A DNA stretch of 64,000 nt, taken from Austropuccinia psidii (lineage: Eukaryota; Basidiomycota; Pucciniomycetes; Pucciniales; Sphaerophragmiaceae). A program made the translations under genes and the position numbers. Below, in pieces: positions 21,911-34,300 of the stretch. The notes below the pieces were generated by a model. The model had not been told where the DNA came from. It saw only the letters and a list, made by a program, of their open reading frames with translations, and searched no databases. How positions within the stretch are numbered: the first letter of the stretch is position 1; each line of letters starts with the position of its first letter. The stretch is from the NCBI GenBank assembly GCA_023105745.1, contig JALGQZ010000015.1:22363499-22427498 (forward strand). The letters run 5' to 3'.

Positions 21911-23437
21911 GTAGTGGTGCAAACTGCTCAATAGAGGCCAAAGATTATCTGGATAACCACTTTCAAAATTGGGCAATGAAGTTCTTGCCAACCAATGCAA
22001 ACAATTTTAAAAGTGCATCAGGGAAGATGAAAGCAATTGGTACATTTATCAAAGAGATAATTATACCCCATAGTAAAGGTAATATAAGACTCAACCCAGA
22101 TTTTGTTGTGTTTGAAGATGTCCACATCCAAGGATTTTTACTGGGAACAGACTACCAGAGGATTTATGGCATTGATATTTACAATAGTGAAAACAGGAAT
22201 ATTACCTTAGGTACAAACAAGGAAAAGTAATTTCCACTTGGTCTATACCAAATGTCTACCCATGACAATCTGGAAGAATTACTGAATGAATTCAAAGAGG
22301 GACAATTAACCACCAACCTCACCAGTAAAAAACCAGTTAGCTTACTAAAAATGCTGAGGAAAAAAAGACTAGCATTTGCCATAGGTGAAGAACCTTTAGG
22401 AAAAATAAGAGGCCATGATATACAATTATATCTAGATGTGGAAAGACCTTATCCACCCATGCTGAGAAGACCTCCATATCCAGAAAGCCTGGAAACAAGG
22501 AAAGAAATTGAGAAACACCTCAATGAGCTCCTAGAAATGGATGTCATCAGCAAGATAGGACATATTTCAATAGTGGAAATCATTACTCATGTCATTATCA
22601 CCTGGAATCATGGCAAATCTAAGCTGTTTGGGGATTTCAGAGCTCTGAATAACTACACAAAAGCTGATAGGTACCCTATACCAAGGATACCCCATGCCCT
22701 AGACAAACTGGCAAAAGCCAAATATATAACCAAGATGGATTGTATGAAAGGTTTCCATCAGAATGGATTTAAACCAAGCTCCATGAAGTTACTCAAAATT
22801 ATATGCCATATGGGTATATATGAGTAAACCAGGATGCCATTTGGCATCAAAAATTTACCAGTCCACTTCCAAAGGATGATGGTCACAATATCTCACTAAT
22901 AAGTATTAGAAGGCTGAATTTTAGTATATATTGATGTCATCATCATATACTCAGAGACATGGGAAGACCATGTGCAGTACATAGACAGAGTACTAAGTAA
23001 ATGCACACCCATCAATCTGAAAATTTCACTTAAAAAGTGCAATTTTGTCCAAAAAGAATTATTGGAGCTAGGACATAAAGTCTCAGGCCTTAGTCAGGCA
23101 ATAGACCAAAATAAAGTATCAGCAGTACTTCAAACGTCAGTACCAAAGACCATAAAAGAGATGGAATCTTTCCCTGGGTTTGCGAGCTAGTACAGAAACC
23201 ACATGAAACATTTTGCTCACATAACTAGTAGTCTATATAAGTTATGCTGAAAAGATGTAGCTTTTTAATTTACCAAGGAAAGGAGAGATGCATATGATAG
23301 TATCAAACCTGAACGTACTAATGCACCTGTAATGATACTCCCTGACCTTTAGTGAACATTCAATTTTTACATAGATGCAGCTTGAAGTAAAGTATTGGAG
23401 CTGCCCTACACCAAAGACAAATTGTGGATGGTGAACC
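21911..23437 (+). pseudogene. D protease-reverse transcriptase (broken)
   Basis: The protease resumes as SGANCSIEAKDYLDNHF after the E insertion. The linker and RT follow in one frame with stops at 22228-22230, about 22825 and several between 22890 and 23375. RT motifs are clear: [61 protein letters not shown]. The catalytic YIDD reads YIDVII near 22930, so the second catalytic Asp is Val. The thumb and connection part (LKISLKKCNFVQKELLELGH) follows. The RNase H start (FYIDAA) ends at VDGEP, where F1 inserts. Confidence 0.85.
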
Positions 23438-25360
23438 TGTGAGCCTTGAGGTATATTTTACATACCCAAATAGGCCACAATTATCTTAACAAGAAATTTT
23501 GAATTATGCATAACTCATAAGTCATGCATATATCCAAAATTCATCATTTTTGATTTCAGAAAAGATGAGTAACTTTTTATTGGGTAAGTAAATCCATGGA
23601 TTTAAGGCCAGATTTGGATTCCACACAAAAATTCACCTAGGGTAGCTCCATAGAGTGAATAAGCTCAAATTAACTCTTTGAGGTGGTAAAATGGAAAATA
23701 CTTCAATACCACATCATCAATACCACCTAGAAGATCTGTGAAAAATTTTGTTTTTCTTAATTTCAAGCCAAAATAATGGGAAAGTGAGAAATCCCATGTT
23801 ACATATACACTAAGAAAAGTGTTATGCATGTTTTGAGAACTTAATATCATGGTATTCTTACATGGATTTTGGTACACCCATAGTGGATATCTCACTTGAA
23901 GCTTAAATTTCTATTTTGATGTAAAAAATAAGCAAGGGGGACAAAAGACATCAAAGAGAGCCAGGGTACCCAACTTCTGAGGCCTCAGAGGCGTGGACAG
24001 CTCCAAAACTTGGATCCATGGCTGACTTTGGCCTAATTGGTAAACTAGAACCTTTTGGGAACTTGGTTACCATGTCACACCTACTGTAAATCTTAAGAAA
24101 ATAGCAAATAACCTGCTATTTTGACATGCCAAGGAGGTAAAACGCTACTTAGACTCCTGTGACCATGTCAATTCTTATTGCTTTTCCATGGATAAACCCC
24201 AAAAGAGTAATTAAAACCCTTTTTGGACTTGTATCCATTGAATTACTTCATAGCAACCAGTGAAACACTGATATTTGCAATTCTACATAGAAATGAGGTA
24301 AAAACTCCAAAAATTCATTAAAAATACAATTCTTAATGAATCTTTCTGAAACTTTCAGGACCAATGCAGAACTGTATTATCTATGGTACAACAAAAAATA
24401 ATTACAGTTTTACCAGTAAAATTAAAAGTTTTCCTTACAGTCCATTTTTGACTATTCTACATGAAACAACGAAGCTTCAAAAAATTTTAGTAATTACAAC
24501 CTGTGATGAAATTGGCAATAACATCGATAACTTTGAGAAATAAATGATTCTTTTGTAATTAAAGAAGATTTACAGATGTTACTCCTTTTATTCTTAACCA
24601 TATTGGGGTTGGTAATCACTTAAAAGCATCAATTAAGTAATTATGATAATCTTACGTGACAACAGATGATGCAATCAAAAAATCCAAAAAGGGTTATTGT
24701 TTTCTCACTCACTGGTTACTCAGTTTGCTCCATGGCACGCCTCTGTGAGCTGTTGTTGACTTAAAAGAGGCCTCTTCTTGCTGTTTTTTCCACATCCTCA
24801 TCTTATTATCATTTACATCATTATTACCAACAAGTAAGTATTAGTTATATCTATTCTTAAGTGTTTTAAATCTTTTGGAATCAATCAGAAAGACGTGAAA
24901 TCATAGAATCCAACTATATATTGTTGTAATACTGTTATAAATTCATTTTGATCCTTAAAATCCACAATTCTACGTCAAATCTCTTTATCTTATCTTTCAA
25001 TAAGTTCTTTGGAATATTAGTGTGTGATTTATTCTTAATTCTTAAAGTTTTTCTCTAAAATTAGTTTTCTTCAAGAATTATCATTATAATTATTCTTGCA
25101 AAAGATAATTATATATTAAAATAATTCTATTATTTTAATAAAAGAAGTTTTATTATTAAAATCTTCTTGTAATTGATTCTTGTAAACAATTACTTGCTCA
25201 CTGTTAAAATCACTAGTAGTGCTTGCCACGTGAAAGAAATAATTCTTCAATTATTTAATTGTGGTTATAATAACATTTTTGTTATTATATTTCATAAGAA
25301 CAGTCATAGTACTGTTGATTAATAGTAATATTATCATCAGTTTCATGGAAACATCTTACA
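23438..25360 (+). mobile_element. Solo LTR F1
   Basis: 1923 bp from TGTGAGCCTTGAGG to CATCTTACA, flanked by a perfect TSD GAACC (23433-23437 and 25361-25365). No internal region. D RNase H resumes on the other side (REGVICYISRKLKDSEA), which confirms the borders. Confidence 0.9.
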
Positions 25361-25663
25361 GAACCAAGGGGAGGGGTCATATGCCACATCTCCAGGAAAC
25401 TGAAAGATTCAGAAGCTATTTATGGACCAACCCATACTGAATGCTTATGGTTAGTCTGAGCCCTTGGAAAAATCCATGGTTATCTGGAGGGTGAAGTCTT
25501 TGAAGTCTACACAGACTACACAGCACTCAAGTCTTTATTTCATATAAAGTCTACCAATCAACACACTTTGAGGTGGAAAATAGCCATCCAAGAGTATAGA
25601 GCTAACATAACCATCATATAAAAAGAAGAAAGAGCCACACAAATGAATATGAACACTGGATAA
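25361..25663 (+). pseudogene. D RNase H fragment
   Basis: About 300 bp of D between two solo LTRs. It reads GVICYISRKLKDSEA, LEGEVFEVYTDYTALKSLF and QHTLRWKIAIQEYRANITII, the C-terminal part of a Gypsy RNase H. Stops interrupt it near 25436 and 25620. It continues at 27846. Confidence 0.8.
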
Positions 25664-27845
25664 TGTGAGCCTGTGAGGTATGTATAACATACCCATAAGG
25701 CCACAAATAACTTTATACACAGTTAAAATTGTCTTCAACAGACTTTTTAATTGAATTGAAAAAAAAAAAAAAAAAATAAGTATAATTTTTTTTTGGATAA
25801 ACAAAGTTATAAATATTATGTCATTTTTGGATTCTGCATCAAAAATAACCTAGAGTACATCCATAAGGTGTTATACCCAAAAACACTTATTTCTTATGTT
25901 ATCAGAAGATTCAAGAATCTCACAGTACTAATGTAACTTTTTGAACATTTTTTAAAAAATTGTTAAATTTAAGCTTAAATAAGCTTAAATTTAAAGTTGC
26001 ATAAGGTTTATGCAAGCTTACCAAAATTTTAGTTAAAATTGAGGTGTGGTGTATATTTATTGAATTGGCTAAGGATTTGCCATACATAATGTAAATCCTG
26101 CGTGAGCTCAATTTAAAAGGGTTTAAGCCCATAGTATGGCTTTAAATAAATAAAAGGGCAAAATCCATGCAAAAAGGTGGGACAAAGGAAAAAGACCAAA
26201 TAGAGCTGGGGTACCGAGCTTTTTGGATCTGCAAGGCTTCAATTAAGGTTTTCCACCTGTATTGGAGGATTTTCAACCTTATTTAAACTTTGAGATGAGA
26301 CTTTGATCCAACATTAAAGTTTAAACTGGTTTTATCCCAAATTAGACAGGAATTTCAAGCTGCCAGAGGGTAAATCCCAATATGCAGGCTTGAAATCAAG
26401 GTTTTAAGAACTGTAAAAGCTTAATTAAGCTTAAAAAGCTTAAACAAGCTTAAAACTTTAAGGTTTCAAGCATCAAAACCTTATCAAAACTTAAGGTTTG
26501 GTGTGTATTGCTATTTTACATGGAAAATTAGCAATAACTTCAAAAATTAATTAAGAATCCAATTCTCAATGGATTTTCTTGAAAATTTCACACACCTTAC
26601 AATTTGATATTATCTACATATAAATTAAATTTAAAGTATCTTCTATAAATAAATTTCCTGGGTAATTAGCCTGGAAATTTACTCTTTTAATTGAAGCTCA
26701 AAGAAAATTATAATTTCTTTAAAAACTAATTAACAATTGAGTTTAAGAGATTTCTACTTGAAACTCTATTTTTAAGTTGTTCATGTGACGAACTTTAATG
26801 TAAATACGTTTGTTTGTATTAAAAGCTTAAAATAATTAGCTTAAATGAGTATTAAAGTTACATGGAGCTAAGAATAACCCTGAGAACTTTAAATTGGTAT
26901 TAAAAATAAGTTACCTTAAGTTAAGAACTTTATTTTTGAGCATGGGTTTTCAGTTTTTACCTGAGCACGCCCTCTATATTCATTATTAATGATGAGAGCT
27001 GCTCTGAAGACATAAAAAGAGTCTTTTCATCACTGTTTTTGTCCATCATTCATTATCAATCCAATCATATTAGAAATTTAAACAGGTAAAGTTTTATTAA
27101 ATATAAAATCTTATTATTAAAGTAATTCTTATGTTATTTTATTCTTTATTAATTAAAATTAAAGAATTGAAATCATATAATTTAGATTATTGTTGTAATC
27201 ACCAATAATATATTTTATTATATAAAATTAATCATCTTAAATATCTTTCAAAATCCACAAATTCCTCTTAAAAACTCTTTAATCATAATTCTTATTATAA
27301 AAAGTTGTTTTATCTTTAATATTATTGATTTTTGGCGTGTTTTTAACTTATAATCATTATTTAATATAATAACTGTTGTTGTTTGACTTGTTGTATTAGG
27401 TAAATATTATAAGTAAGTTTTCTCTAAAATTCTATATTTTTATCTGGTACTAGTTTTTTTATATAGATTTTTATTCTATAAGAATTATTTCTGCACAGTG
27501 TGTGTTTAATTCTTTTATAAATAATATTTATATTATTTATAAGTGGTTAATATTCATATTTTCCACATGTAATTGTCTCATTAAGAGCTTTACACTTCTG
27601 ATTTTTATAACTGTCAGTGACTACAACAATAATAGAATAATTATAATTTATTATAATTATCATATTTTTTATTGTTATTATATTTTATAATAATAATTAA
27701 GTTTATTTTTTTTATATAATTATTTTTTAATTATATTTAAATTTGTGGTTGTAATATTTCATTATATTATATATTTCTACTGAGGACAGTCATAGTACTC
27801 TTGATTTTGCTACTATTATCAAGAGTTTGATAGAAAAACCTTACA
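25664..27845 (+). mobile_element. Solo LTR F2
   Basis: 2182 bp from TGTGAGCCTGTGAGG to AAACCTTACA. The flanks GATAA (25659-25663) and GATGA (27846-27850) differ at one base. It contains a long A-run near 25760-25777 and clusters of AAGCTTAA at 25971-26020 and 26417-26455. The D frame continues across it. It is closely related to F1 and F3. Confidence 0.88.
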
Positions 27846-29580
27846 GATGATGTAAAAAACAACCCAGCTTATTAACTTTAAGTAGAAGCCAAGATCCCTA
27901 TCCACTTCATTGAAATAGACAGGAAGAGAAACTTCAGATTTTCTGAATGTGCACCAGAAAGTGGTAACCCAGACAGTGAAGACACTGAATCAGAAGGAAT
28001 AGAAACCCCCATATTGGGGATAGGTTACCCAGAACTACACAATGAGTTCTCCAGCGCAGTAATGAAGACTTATTCCAAACACAAACAGTGTGGCATATTG
28101 TTGCAACTCCTTCAATAGAAATATAGAAGCCCAGTTAGAGGAACCCTGGTTGAGGGACTAAAAGGATAAAAAGTTTTTCTTTGTAGATTTACTACTCTAT
28201 CACAGAGAGAAGCATATAAGTGCCCTAACAGTGATAGACAGGGTCCACATATCCGTGATCCTGCAGGAATGTCCTGACTGCCCCTATATGGGACACATGA
28301 GTGAAGACAGGACCAAGGAAAAGGTAGAAAGTACATCTTGGTGGCCCAAATGGGAGAAACAGTTGAGTGAATATATCAGCACTTGTGAAATGTGCCAAAA
28401 TGAAAACAGAAAACATGGGGAAAAATATGGGCTACTCCAACACATAGAATAACCCAAACACCCATTGGAAACCATCAATATGGACTGGGTCACAGGACTT
28501 GTCCAAGGAGGCAAAGCAAATTTGAATGCCTTACTAGTCATAGTTTATAGGTATCCAAAAAGGTTTAGATGATCACCATGTCTTGAGGAGGACACAGCAA
28601 TGGATACAGCTTTTTTTATTTTGGAATAACATGATAGACACATGTGGAGTCCCAAAAATCATCATTAGTCATAGGGACCCAAAATTTGCATCAGAATTTT
28701 GCACCAACCTCTACAAACCTCTGGTTAAAAAACTTTCATTTTATACAGTTTACCATCCACAGACAGATTGTTTAGCTGAAAGGATGATCCATACAATGGA
28801 GAACAACATTCGAAGGCTCTGTGCATATGGAATGGAATATAAAGACCATGGGGGATATACCCATTGCTGGGTTACACTTCTACCAGCCGTCCATCTGGCT
28901 TACAACACAAGCCAAAACTCTAACACATGAAAATCACCCTCACAGGTAGAAAAAGGGTGGTAACCCCTGTTCCCTGGAGATCATCTGAAGACAAATCTTC
29001 TAACTATCCACCCCATAGCCAAGGACTTCTATGATATGTGGAAGAGAGCTTTTGAAACAGCTGCTAAGTGAAAATCTGAAGCTAAGTAGTACAGCAAGTA
29101 GAGGTATGACAAGACCCATATGGAACCAGACTTCAAATAAGGGGATCAAGTGTCAGTGTCTACACTCAACTTCAATAATCTCAAGGGACCAAAGAAAATG
29201 AGATATTCATTTGTGGCTCCCTTCAATATCTCTAGACTGATAGGGAAGAATTCTGTGGAGGTTACACTCACAGAGAAATTCTCCAGGAAACACCCAATCT
29301 TCCCAGTGAGTCTGGTCAAACCATACTTCCAGACAGGAGAGGACAAGTTCCCCTCCAGAAAGAAGACTACCACTCCACAAGACACAGTAGGAGTGGAGTA
29401 GTCCCCTGGACCTTTGAAGAAAATTATCAAGGCCAGGAATGTTAGACTGAATGTTAAAGACACAAGACAAGATTTGGTTAGATTTAAAACCAGACAGTAT
29501 AAAAAGACAAATGGTTGGCAGAGGATGCCATACCAGATTGGAACCTGCATCTGGGGAGATTAAGGGCCTCTAGGAGGACA
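27846..29580 (+). pseudogene. D integrase (broken)
   Basis: After a linker (FIEIDRKRNFRFSECAPESG) the zinc-binding region reads CPDCPYMGHMSEDRT .. CEMCQNENR. The catalytic core keeps the first Asp (MDWVTGL, ~28480) and the Glu ([10 protein letters not shown], ~28775). The second Asp is His (ISHRDPKF, ~28670). A frameshift lies in the T-run at about 28610. The C-terminal part (STLNFNNLKGPKKM, FPVSLVKPYFQ) carries several stops. It ends next to the purine tract of the 3' LTR. Confidence 0.85.
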
Positions 29581-29604
29581 GAAAAGTCTCATCAATGATG
29601 AGCC

Positions 29605-29622
29605 TTTTTTGGAGGGAGGGTA
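29605..29622 (+). other. D polypurine tract
   Basis: TTTTTTGGAGGGAGGGTA lies immediately before the 3' LTR start (TGTCAGCC at 29623). It is the expected plus-strand primer. The mirror of the same motif precedes the Z LTR at 32511-32528. Confidence 0.75.
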
Positions 29623-31016
29623 TGTCAGCCTGTGACTCAAGACAAGAGCACAAGGATGACAGCCAAACAGCATAAACCAATGGTGAAGCTAAGATACCAC
29701 CAAAACATGAAGCTGAGCCAAGCCAGCTCAAAAGGTTTCAAAAGAAATGGGAAACTCACCTATTTCCAAATATACATGTCCTATCATCATAGGACAAAGA
29801 ATAACAAAGTTATTCCTTCTCAAAGTTGTAACTGAGCATAAATCTTAATTTTCACCTCACATATGAAATCCAGAGGAAGACACTTAACTCCAGTAAATGG
29901 GTTTTCAAATTGGAGCTATAGGTCCAGGCTATCTGATGATACTAGCCAAATTGAGCTAACACCAAAACTACAGAAGTTATGGCCCAAATACAGTCAAATC
30001 AGGGTGAATCAAATATTCACCTTCCATGTAAACTCTACAGTTTTAGTGTGAGATACTTAAAGTGGGGTAAAAATCAGGGATATCTTATGGTGCCATTCAC
30101 TTCCCCATATCCCATCTAGATCAAATGTTATGGAGAAAACAAGGTCCATGAAGATATTGAGAAAATCATATATCTGAATAACAAAGTTGGACATGGCATA
30201 GCTTTTTTGTATTGAATTTTACAATTCCAAATGAGGTAACATTGTGTGGATACCATCCAGGAATACACAATAAACCATCTTTGAGCTCAGTATCTCAAAG
30301 ACTAATAGAGTTATAGCAGTTTTAAGGTTAAAATCCCACAATGGGGGAAATAAATTTTTTCTGTGGGATGATATCCCATAACCATCATTATGAGGTCTCA
30401 AAAAGGTGAAGAAGAATGTTTATACTTCAACACCTGATATTTCATTCAATAATGGAGTCCTATACAGGTTTTGTACAGCATTCTACACAACATACACCCC
30501 AGAAGAGGGCTGTGTGGTCCCCATGTCAAAATTTCCGCCTGTATGGGCGAAAACTACCCAGATGTGGTTTCAAAACCACATCTGAGCCCAATACAGAGTA
30601 TATAGGCCTTGTGGAAACCACAAGTCAGTACTCTGAAGTGAAAATCTTCACTTCATCCATCTTCAATGGTCTGGAGGACATTTTCACCCAATTTCAGGAT
30701 AAAAAGGGCCCTTCTGCCCAAAAGAGGAATACCCATGCTGCTCTTGAATTACTATGTAGTAAAACTTTCAAAAACTGTTATAATCTTTGAAAATAATCAG
30801 GTATAACTATAATCTTAATTATTGTAGTCCTTACTACAACAAACCAATTGGTAAAGCTGCGCCCAGCGCTTTCAACAGCTCTCACCACCACTAAATCATT
30901 TTAGTAACTCCCTTTATATCAATAAAAACCTTTCTCTTATCATTTCATTTGTGTAAAAATAATTGTTAAAGCTGTATATACTGTTATTATCACTTTTTCA
31001 TAGACTCAGCCTGACA
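29623..31016 (+). repeat. D 3' LTR
   Basis: 1394 bp from TGTCAGCCTGTGACTC to GACTCAGCCTGACA, same subfamily as 2483-3863. The following TAAGC is the right TSD copy. Visible divergence from the 5' LTR suggests an old insertion. Confidence 0.88.
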
Positions 31017-32510
31017 TAAGCATAGTCAGAATTTTGGTTTTGGGACCACAAATGATCATTCTGGATCAATGAAGGGTGAAAAATCTCTTCAAAGCTCACA
31101 TCAAAATTTTTATAACACATCAAAAGTATTTTAATGACTACTTTTAGTCATTTGGGGTGGGTTTAAACTTTGAAATACCTTTATTTGAAGTATGAAACCA
31201 GTATTGGTTGACACAGGTTTGGCCAGAAAACTCCCAATACAGATATAACCGGAGATAATTGAGCTATCAAGAATCCAAGAGCACAAAATTGAAGGTCTTA
31301 ATGAGCTCTCCGATTTTCTATGATCTATGGTTACCCTTTTCAAAATTCGCCAAAGGTATAAGGGTGTTAAGTTGTATGCTGCATTTTTGTATATCAGTAT
31401 GTGGATTCAAAAACTTCCAAGTAAGATCTCATTTTTAATTTAGAAGCTCTCTGTATTCTAATGATACAAAATTGTAGGTATTTATGAGCTCTACATTGTG
31501 GTATACTCCACAGTACAGCTGTATGAATATATGGCAAATGTACAGTGTTTTCTTTGTATTGCTTTTTTCATAAAGAATGTCTTTTGGGTAATAGCCCTCT
31601 GAAGAAAGCTCCCTTTGCCAATTTCGGAGATACAGAGGTCTAAGGTATCTCAAATAGTGACTCTCATTTAGATCCTTTTTTGATGTACTTTTGTACATCA
31701 GTATGTGGCTTCAAAAATGTCCAAGCCATATATGTAGCCCTCTGAAAAAAGCTCCCTTTGCCAATTTTGGAGAGACAGAGGTCTAAGATATCTCAAATAG
31801 TGACTCTCATTTAGATCCTTTTTTGATGTACTTTTGTACATCAGTATGTGGCTTCAAAAATTTCCAAGCCATATATCTTTTCCAATGTAGGATGAGCTCT
31901 ACATTTTGGTATACTTTACATTACAGCTGTATGCATATATTGCAAAGATACAGGGATTTCTCCATATTGCTATCTTAAGAAATACTGTACTCTGAATGAT
32001 AAATGTTTGAGCGAAGATACCTTTCCAAATTTTGGAGATAAAGAGGTCCAGGCTATTTCCAACTGAGAACCTCATTTATAGCTTCCATTTGGTTATAATT
32101 TTTTACAGTTTTGTGCAAGCCCTCTTTGACTTTAAGGGGTTTATTTGGTGGAAAAAGGGGTATAATGGTATTTACGGAAGTAAGAGTGCTATATGAAAAT
32201 GGTTAGTACCATTGGATAGCTCTCATTGAGAGATTTAATAAAACTAAAATTTCGATTGTGGTTGGATTAAGTACTCATAGGCTCAATGAGAGGTGAAAAT
32301 ATGGTTTTTACTTATTTTATTTTAGCTTTAATTGGTTGTATCTCTGTTGTTTCTTATATTATTTGGAAAATGTTTTCATATTATTTTTTGGGTGTTGTCC
32401 CATTTTATATTTATTCCTGTATGAAAAGTATCTCTTAAATACTCTCTATACCATTATTTATGGTATTTTGAATGTCATGCTGGTGCTCTGTTTGGAGTCC
32501 CAGGCTGACA
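31017..32510 (-). repeat. Z 3' LTR, head-side part
   Basis: d2-type LTR in minus orientation, with head TGTCAGCC ending at 32510. Its missing tail side is at 2318-2482, on the far side of D. It holds a 143-bp tandem duplication (31592-31877). A PPT (as minus: GGAGGGAGGATA) adjoins the head. Confidence 0.85.
31592..31877 (-). repeat. 143-bp tandem duplication in the Z LTR
   Basis: Two copies, 31592-31734 and 31735-31877, both starting TAGCCCTCTGA and ending CCAAGCCATATAT. They differ at only a few bases. The other d2-type LTRs here have the segment once. Confidence 0.85.
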
Positions 32511-32918
32511 TATCCTCCCTCCAAAAAAGGCTCATCATTGATGAGACTCTTTTTTCCTCATGGAGGTTCTTAATTGTTTAAAATGAGAAAACTGAAATGT
32601 AATGTTCACAAGTTTTACCCACTTGTCTTTTCCTGGTGGTTTATTCTTTTTTTATCAGATATCATGTATAGGAATTTATTTTCACTTTATTGGTGTTGTA
32701 AGTTTCTTTCTTGTTATTACCCAATTTTCAAGTAACTCTCTGGAGAATTATGTATTCTCATTACATATATTCTGTCATACTCTGTATCTATTGATAATCC
32801 ATCAATCTCAGAGTTTTCAAGTACCACAAATTCAATTTGTAATATGAGATTTCTCTTGTGTGTGGTATTATGATCATTTGTCTAATTATTAAAACTGAAT
32901 TAATTTTCCCTGAAGCAC

Positions 32919-34300
32919 TCAGAAAGATTTAGTATCTTTAATGTCTTTTTCTATGGGTAGCTTAAGTCTTCCTTTGCTATAATGTGACTTATAGGGTGAG
33001 CTATTTCCAATTGATGTATTTTTTCTGACATCTTGTATGATGTTTGCTATGTCATCAATTCTTCTTATGCTGATGCATCTGCACTTTACTGCATGCCCTA
33101 AGTTTCCCAGAAGCTTTTTCAGATGCTTGTGATTTTTCATCTCTATTCTTATATCTGGATCAATATATTTAAGTATTTTGGTTTGTTTAAGCAACCATTA
33201 ATTAGGTTATTTCTCTTTAGAGTATCTTTCTCTCTAAAAATAGACATATTTTTGCCAAATAAAAGTACCAATACTTAAACTTTGAATTATTTGGGTCTTC
33301 CACCATTCTCAGATTTTCTTCCATGTACTGCTTTCATTTCAGTGTACCATATGTTTTCAGTGCCTCTCAATGCAGCTTTGAGTCTTGTCGTGATCCAGTA
33401 GTTTGGTACATTTGGGAAGTCAAAAAAGTCTATCAATATAGTCCTTGAGTTGCATGTGATCATATTGTTTCTCAGAGTAAGTGAGGATCTCACCATATTT
33501 GTAAATAGATTCACACCTTAGCTTTGGAGGCTGATATTAAGGAGCTTATTTTTATGAGGTTTCTTCCTCTTTCACTTTCTGGGATTTGTAGATGATAGGT
33601 TCATCACCTTGGCTTGTGTGAGGGAAAAAATTTCCTTCTTGTTCCTATTTCTCATACAGGTAATCAATGTCTTTTCCAACGTTGTCTGCTGTTTCTGGAC
33701 ATTTCTTAAGTCCCCCTTCATAGTCTGCTGTTTCTCTAGTATTTAGTTCTACTTTATATTTGTTTTTTCAAACTCTGCCCCAAATTTTTGCTAAATTTGC
33801 CTGTAAGTCTTTGATGAATGTATCTTGGGACATAATTTCATTCATTTATTGTTTTAATTTCTGAACTAACTTCTTGTAAATGATCTTATGTCCTTTCTAT
33901 GAATTTTCCCATGCTGTAAAATTTGAAACTACTACCTGTGGAATTCTTGGTTTCAAAATTCTGAGGGGGGATTTTATCATCAATAGGAATAAGCTGAAAC
34001 TCAATTTATTCTGAGCTATAAACAATATTGGCAGGTACAGTGAATTTTTGGGTTTTGGGTACCTCCTGGAATAATTCTAAAGAAGGATGTGATTATTTCT
34101 TCTCTTGTCTGAAAAAGTCTTGCTTTTTATTTGGGGCCATTTCTTTTGCTGGAAGCTACAAGCGATGACTGGAAAGTCCTGAAAAAATGGTCCTTTGTAT
34201 TTGAAGTCCTGTAGCTTTTGGACTGTTGTGGGGAATATAGAATTTATTCCTCCATGCCTTTGTTTTACTGAATCATATTGAGCTCTTCCATATGTCACAA
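32919..34300 (-). pseudogene. Z gag (heavily broken)
   Basis: Pieces on the minus strand match D Gag in order. SFQQKKWPQIKSKTFSDKRR (near 34140) lies on the N-terminal side. FPNVPNYWITTRLKAALRG and WYTEMKAVHGRKSENGGRPK (33440-33290) parallel D residues at 13060-13190. LLGNLGHAVKCRC and IDDIANIIQDVRKNTSIG (33110-33000) parallel 13375-13480. Many stops and frameshifts separate them. No zinc knuckle was seen. Confidence 0.7.

Larger units (their letters stand above)
2483..31016 (+). mobile_element. Element D: old full-length Ty3/Gypsy retrotransposon with nested insertions
   Basis: D runs from a 5' LTR (2483-3863) to a 3' LTR (29623-31016) of the same subfamily, which look roughly 80-90% alike by eye. 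Between them, in order, are a primer-binding-like site, gag (4482-5637 and 12537-13988), protease-RT (21911-23437), RNase H (25361-25663), integrase (27846-29580) and a purine tract. The flanks TAAGA (2478-2482) and TAAGC (31017-31021) form a one-mismatch 5-bp TSD. Removing D rejoins the Z LTR. Insertions G, E, F1 and F2 account for most of the 28.5-kb span. The LTR divergence and the many stops say it is old and dead. Confidence 0.88.

Noticed and set aside
26800..27730. Small ORFs rich in Ile/Tyr/Asn in the AT-rich LTR (for example 27502-27690)
   Set aside because: Composition-driven frames inside a solo LTR with no start context or conservation.
29582..32552. A second palindrome made of two LTRs facing each other
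   Set aside because: The plus LTR (29623-31016) belongs to D and the minus LTR (31017-32510) to Z. They are different subfamilies that match mainly at their heads and purine tracts, and D simply inserted into the Z LTR.
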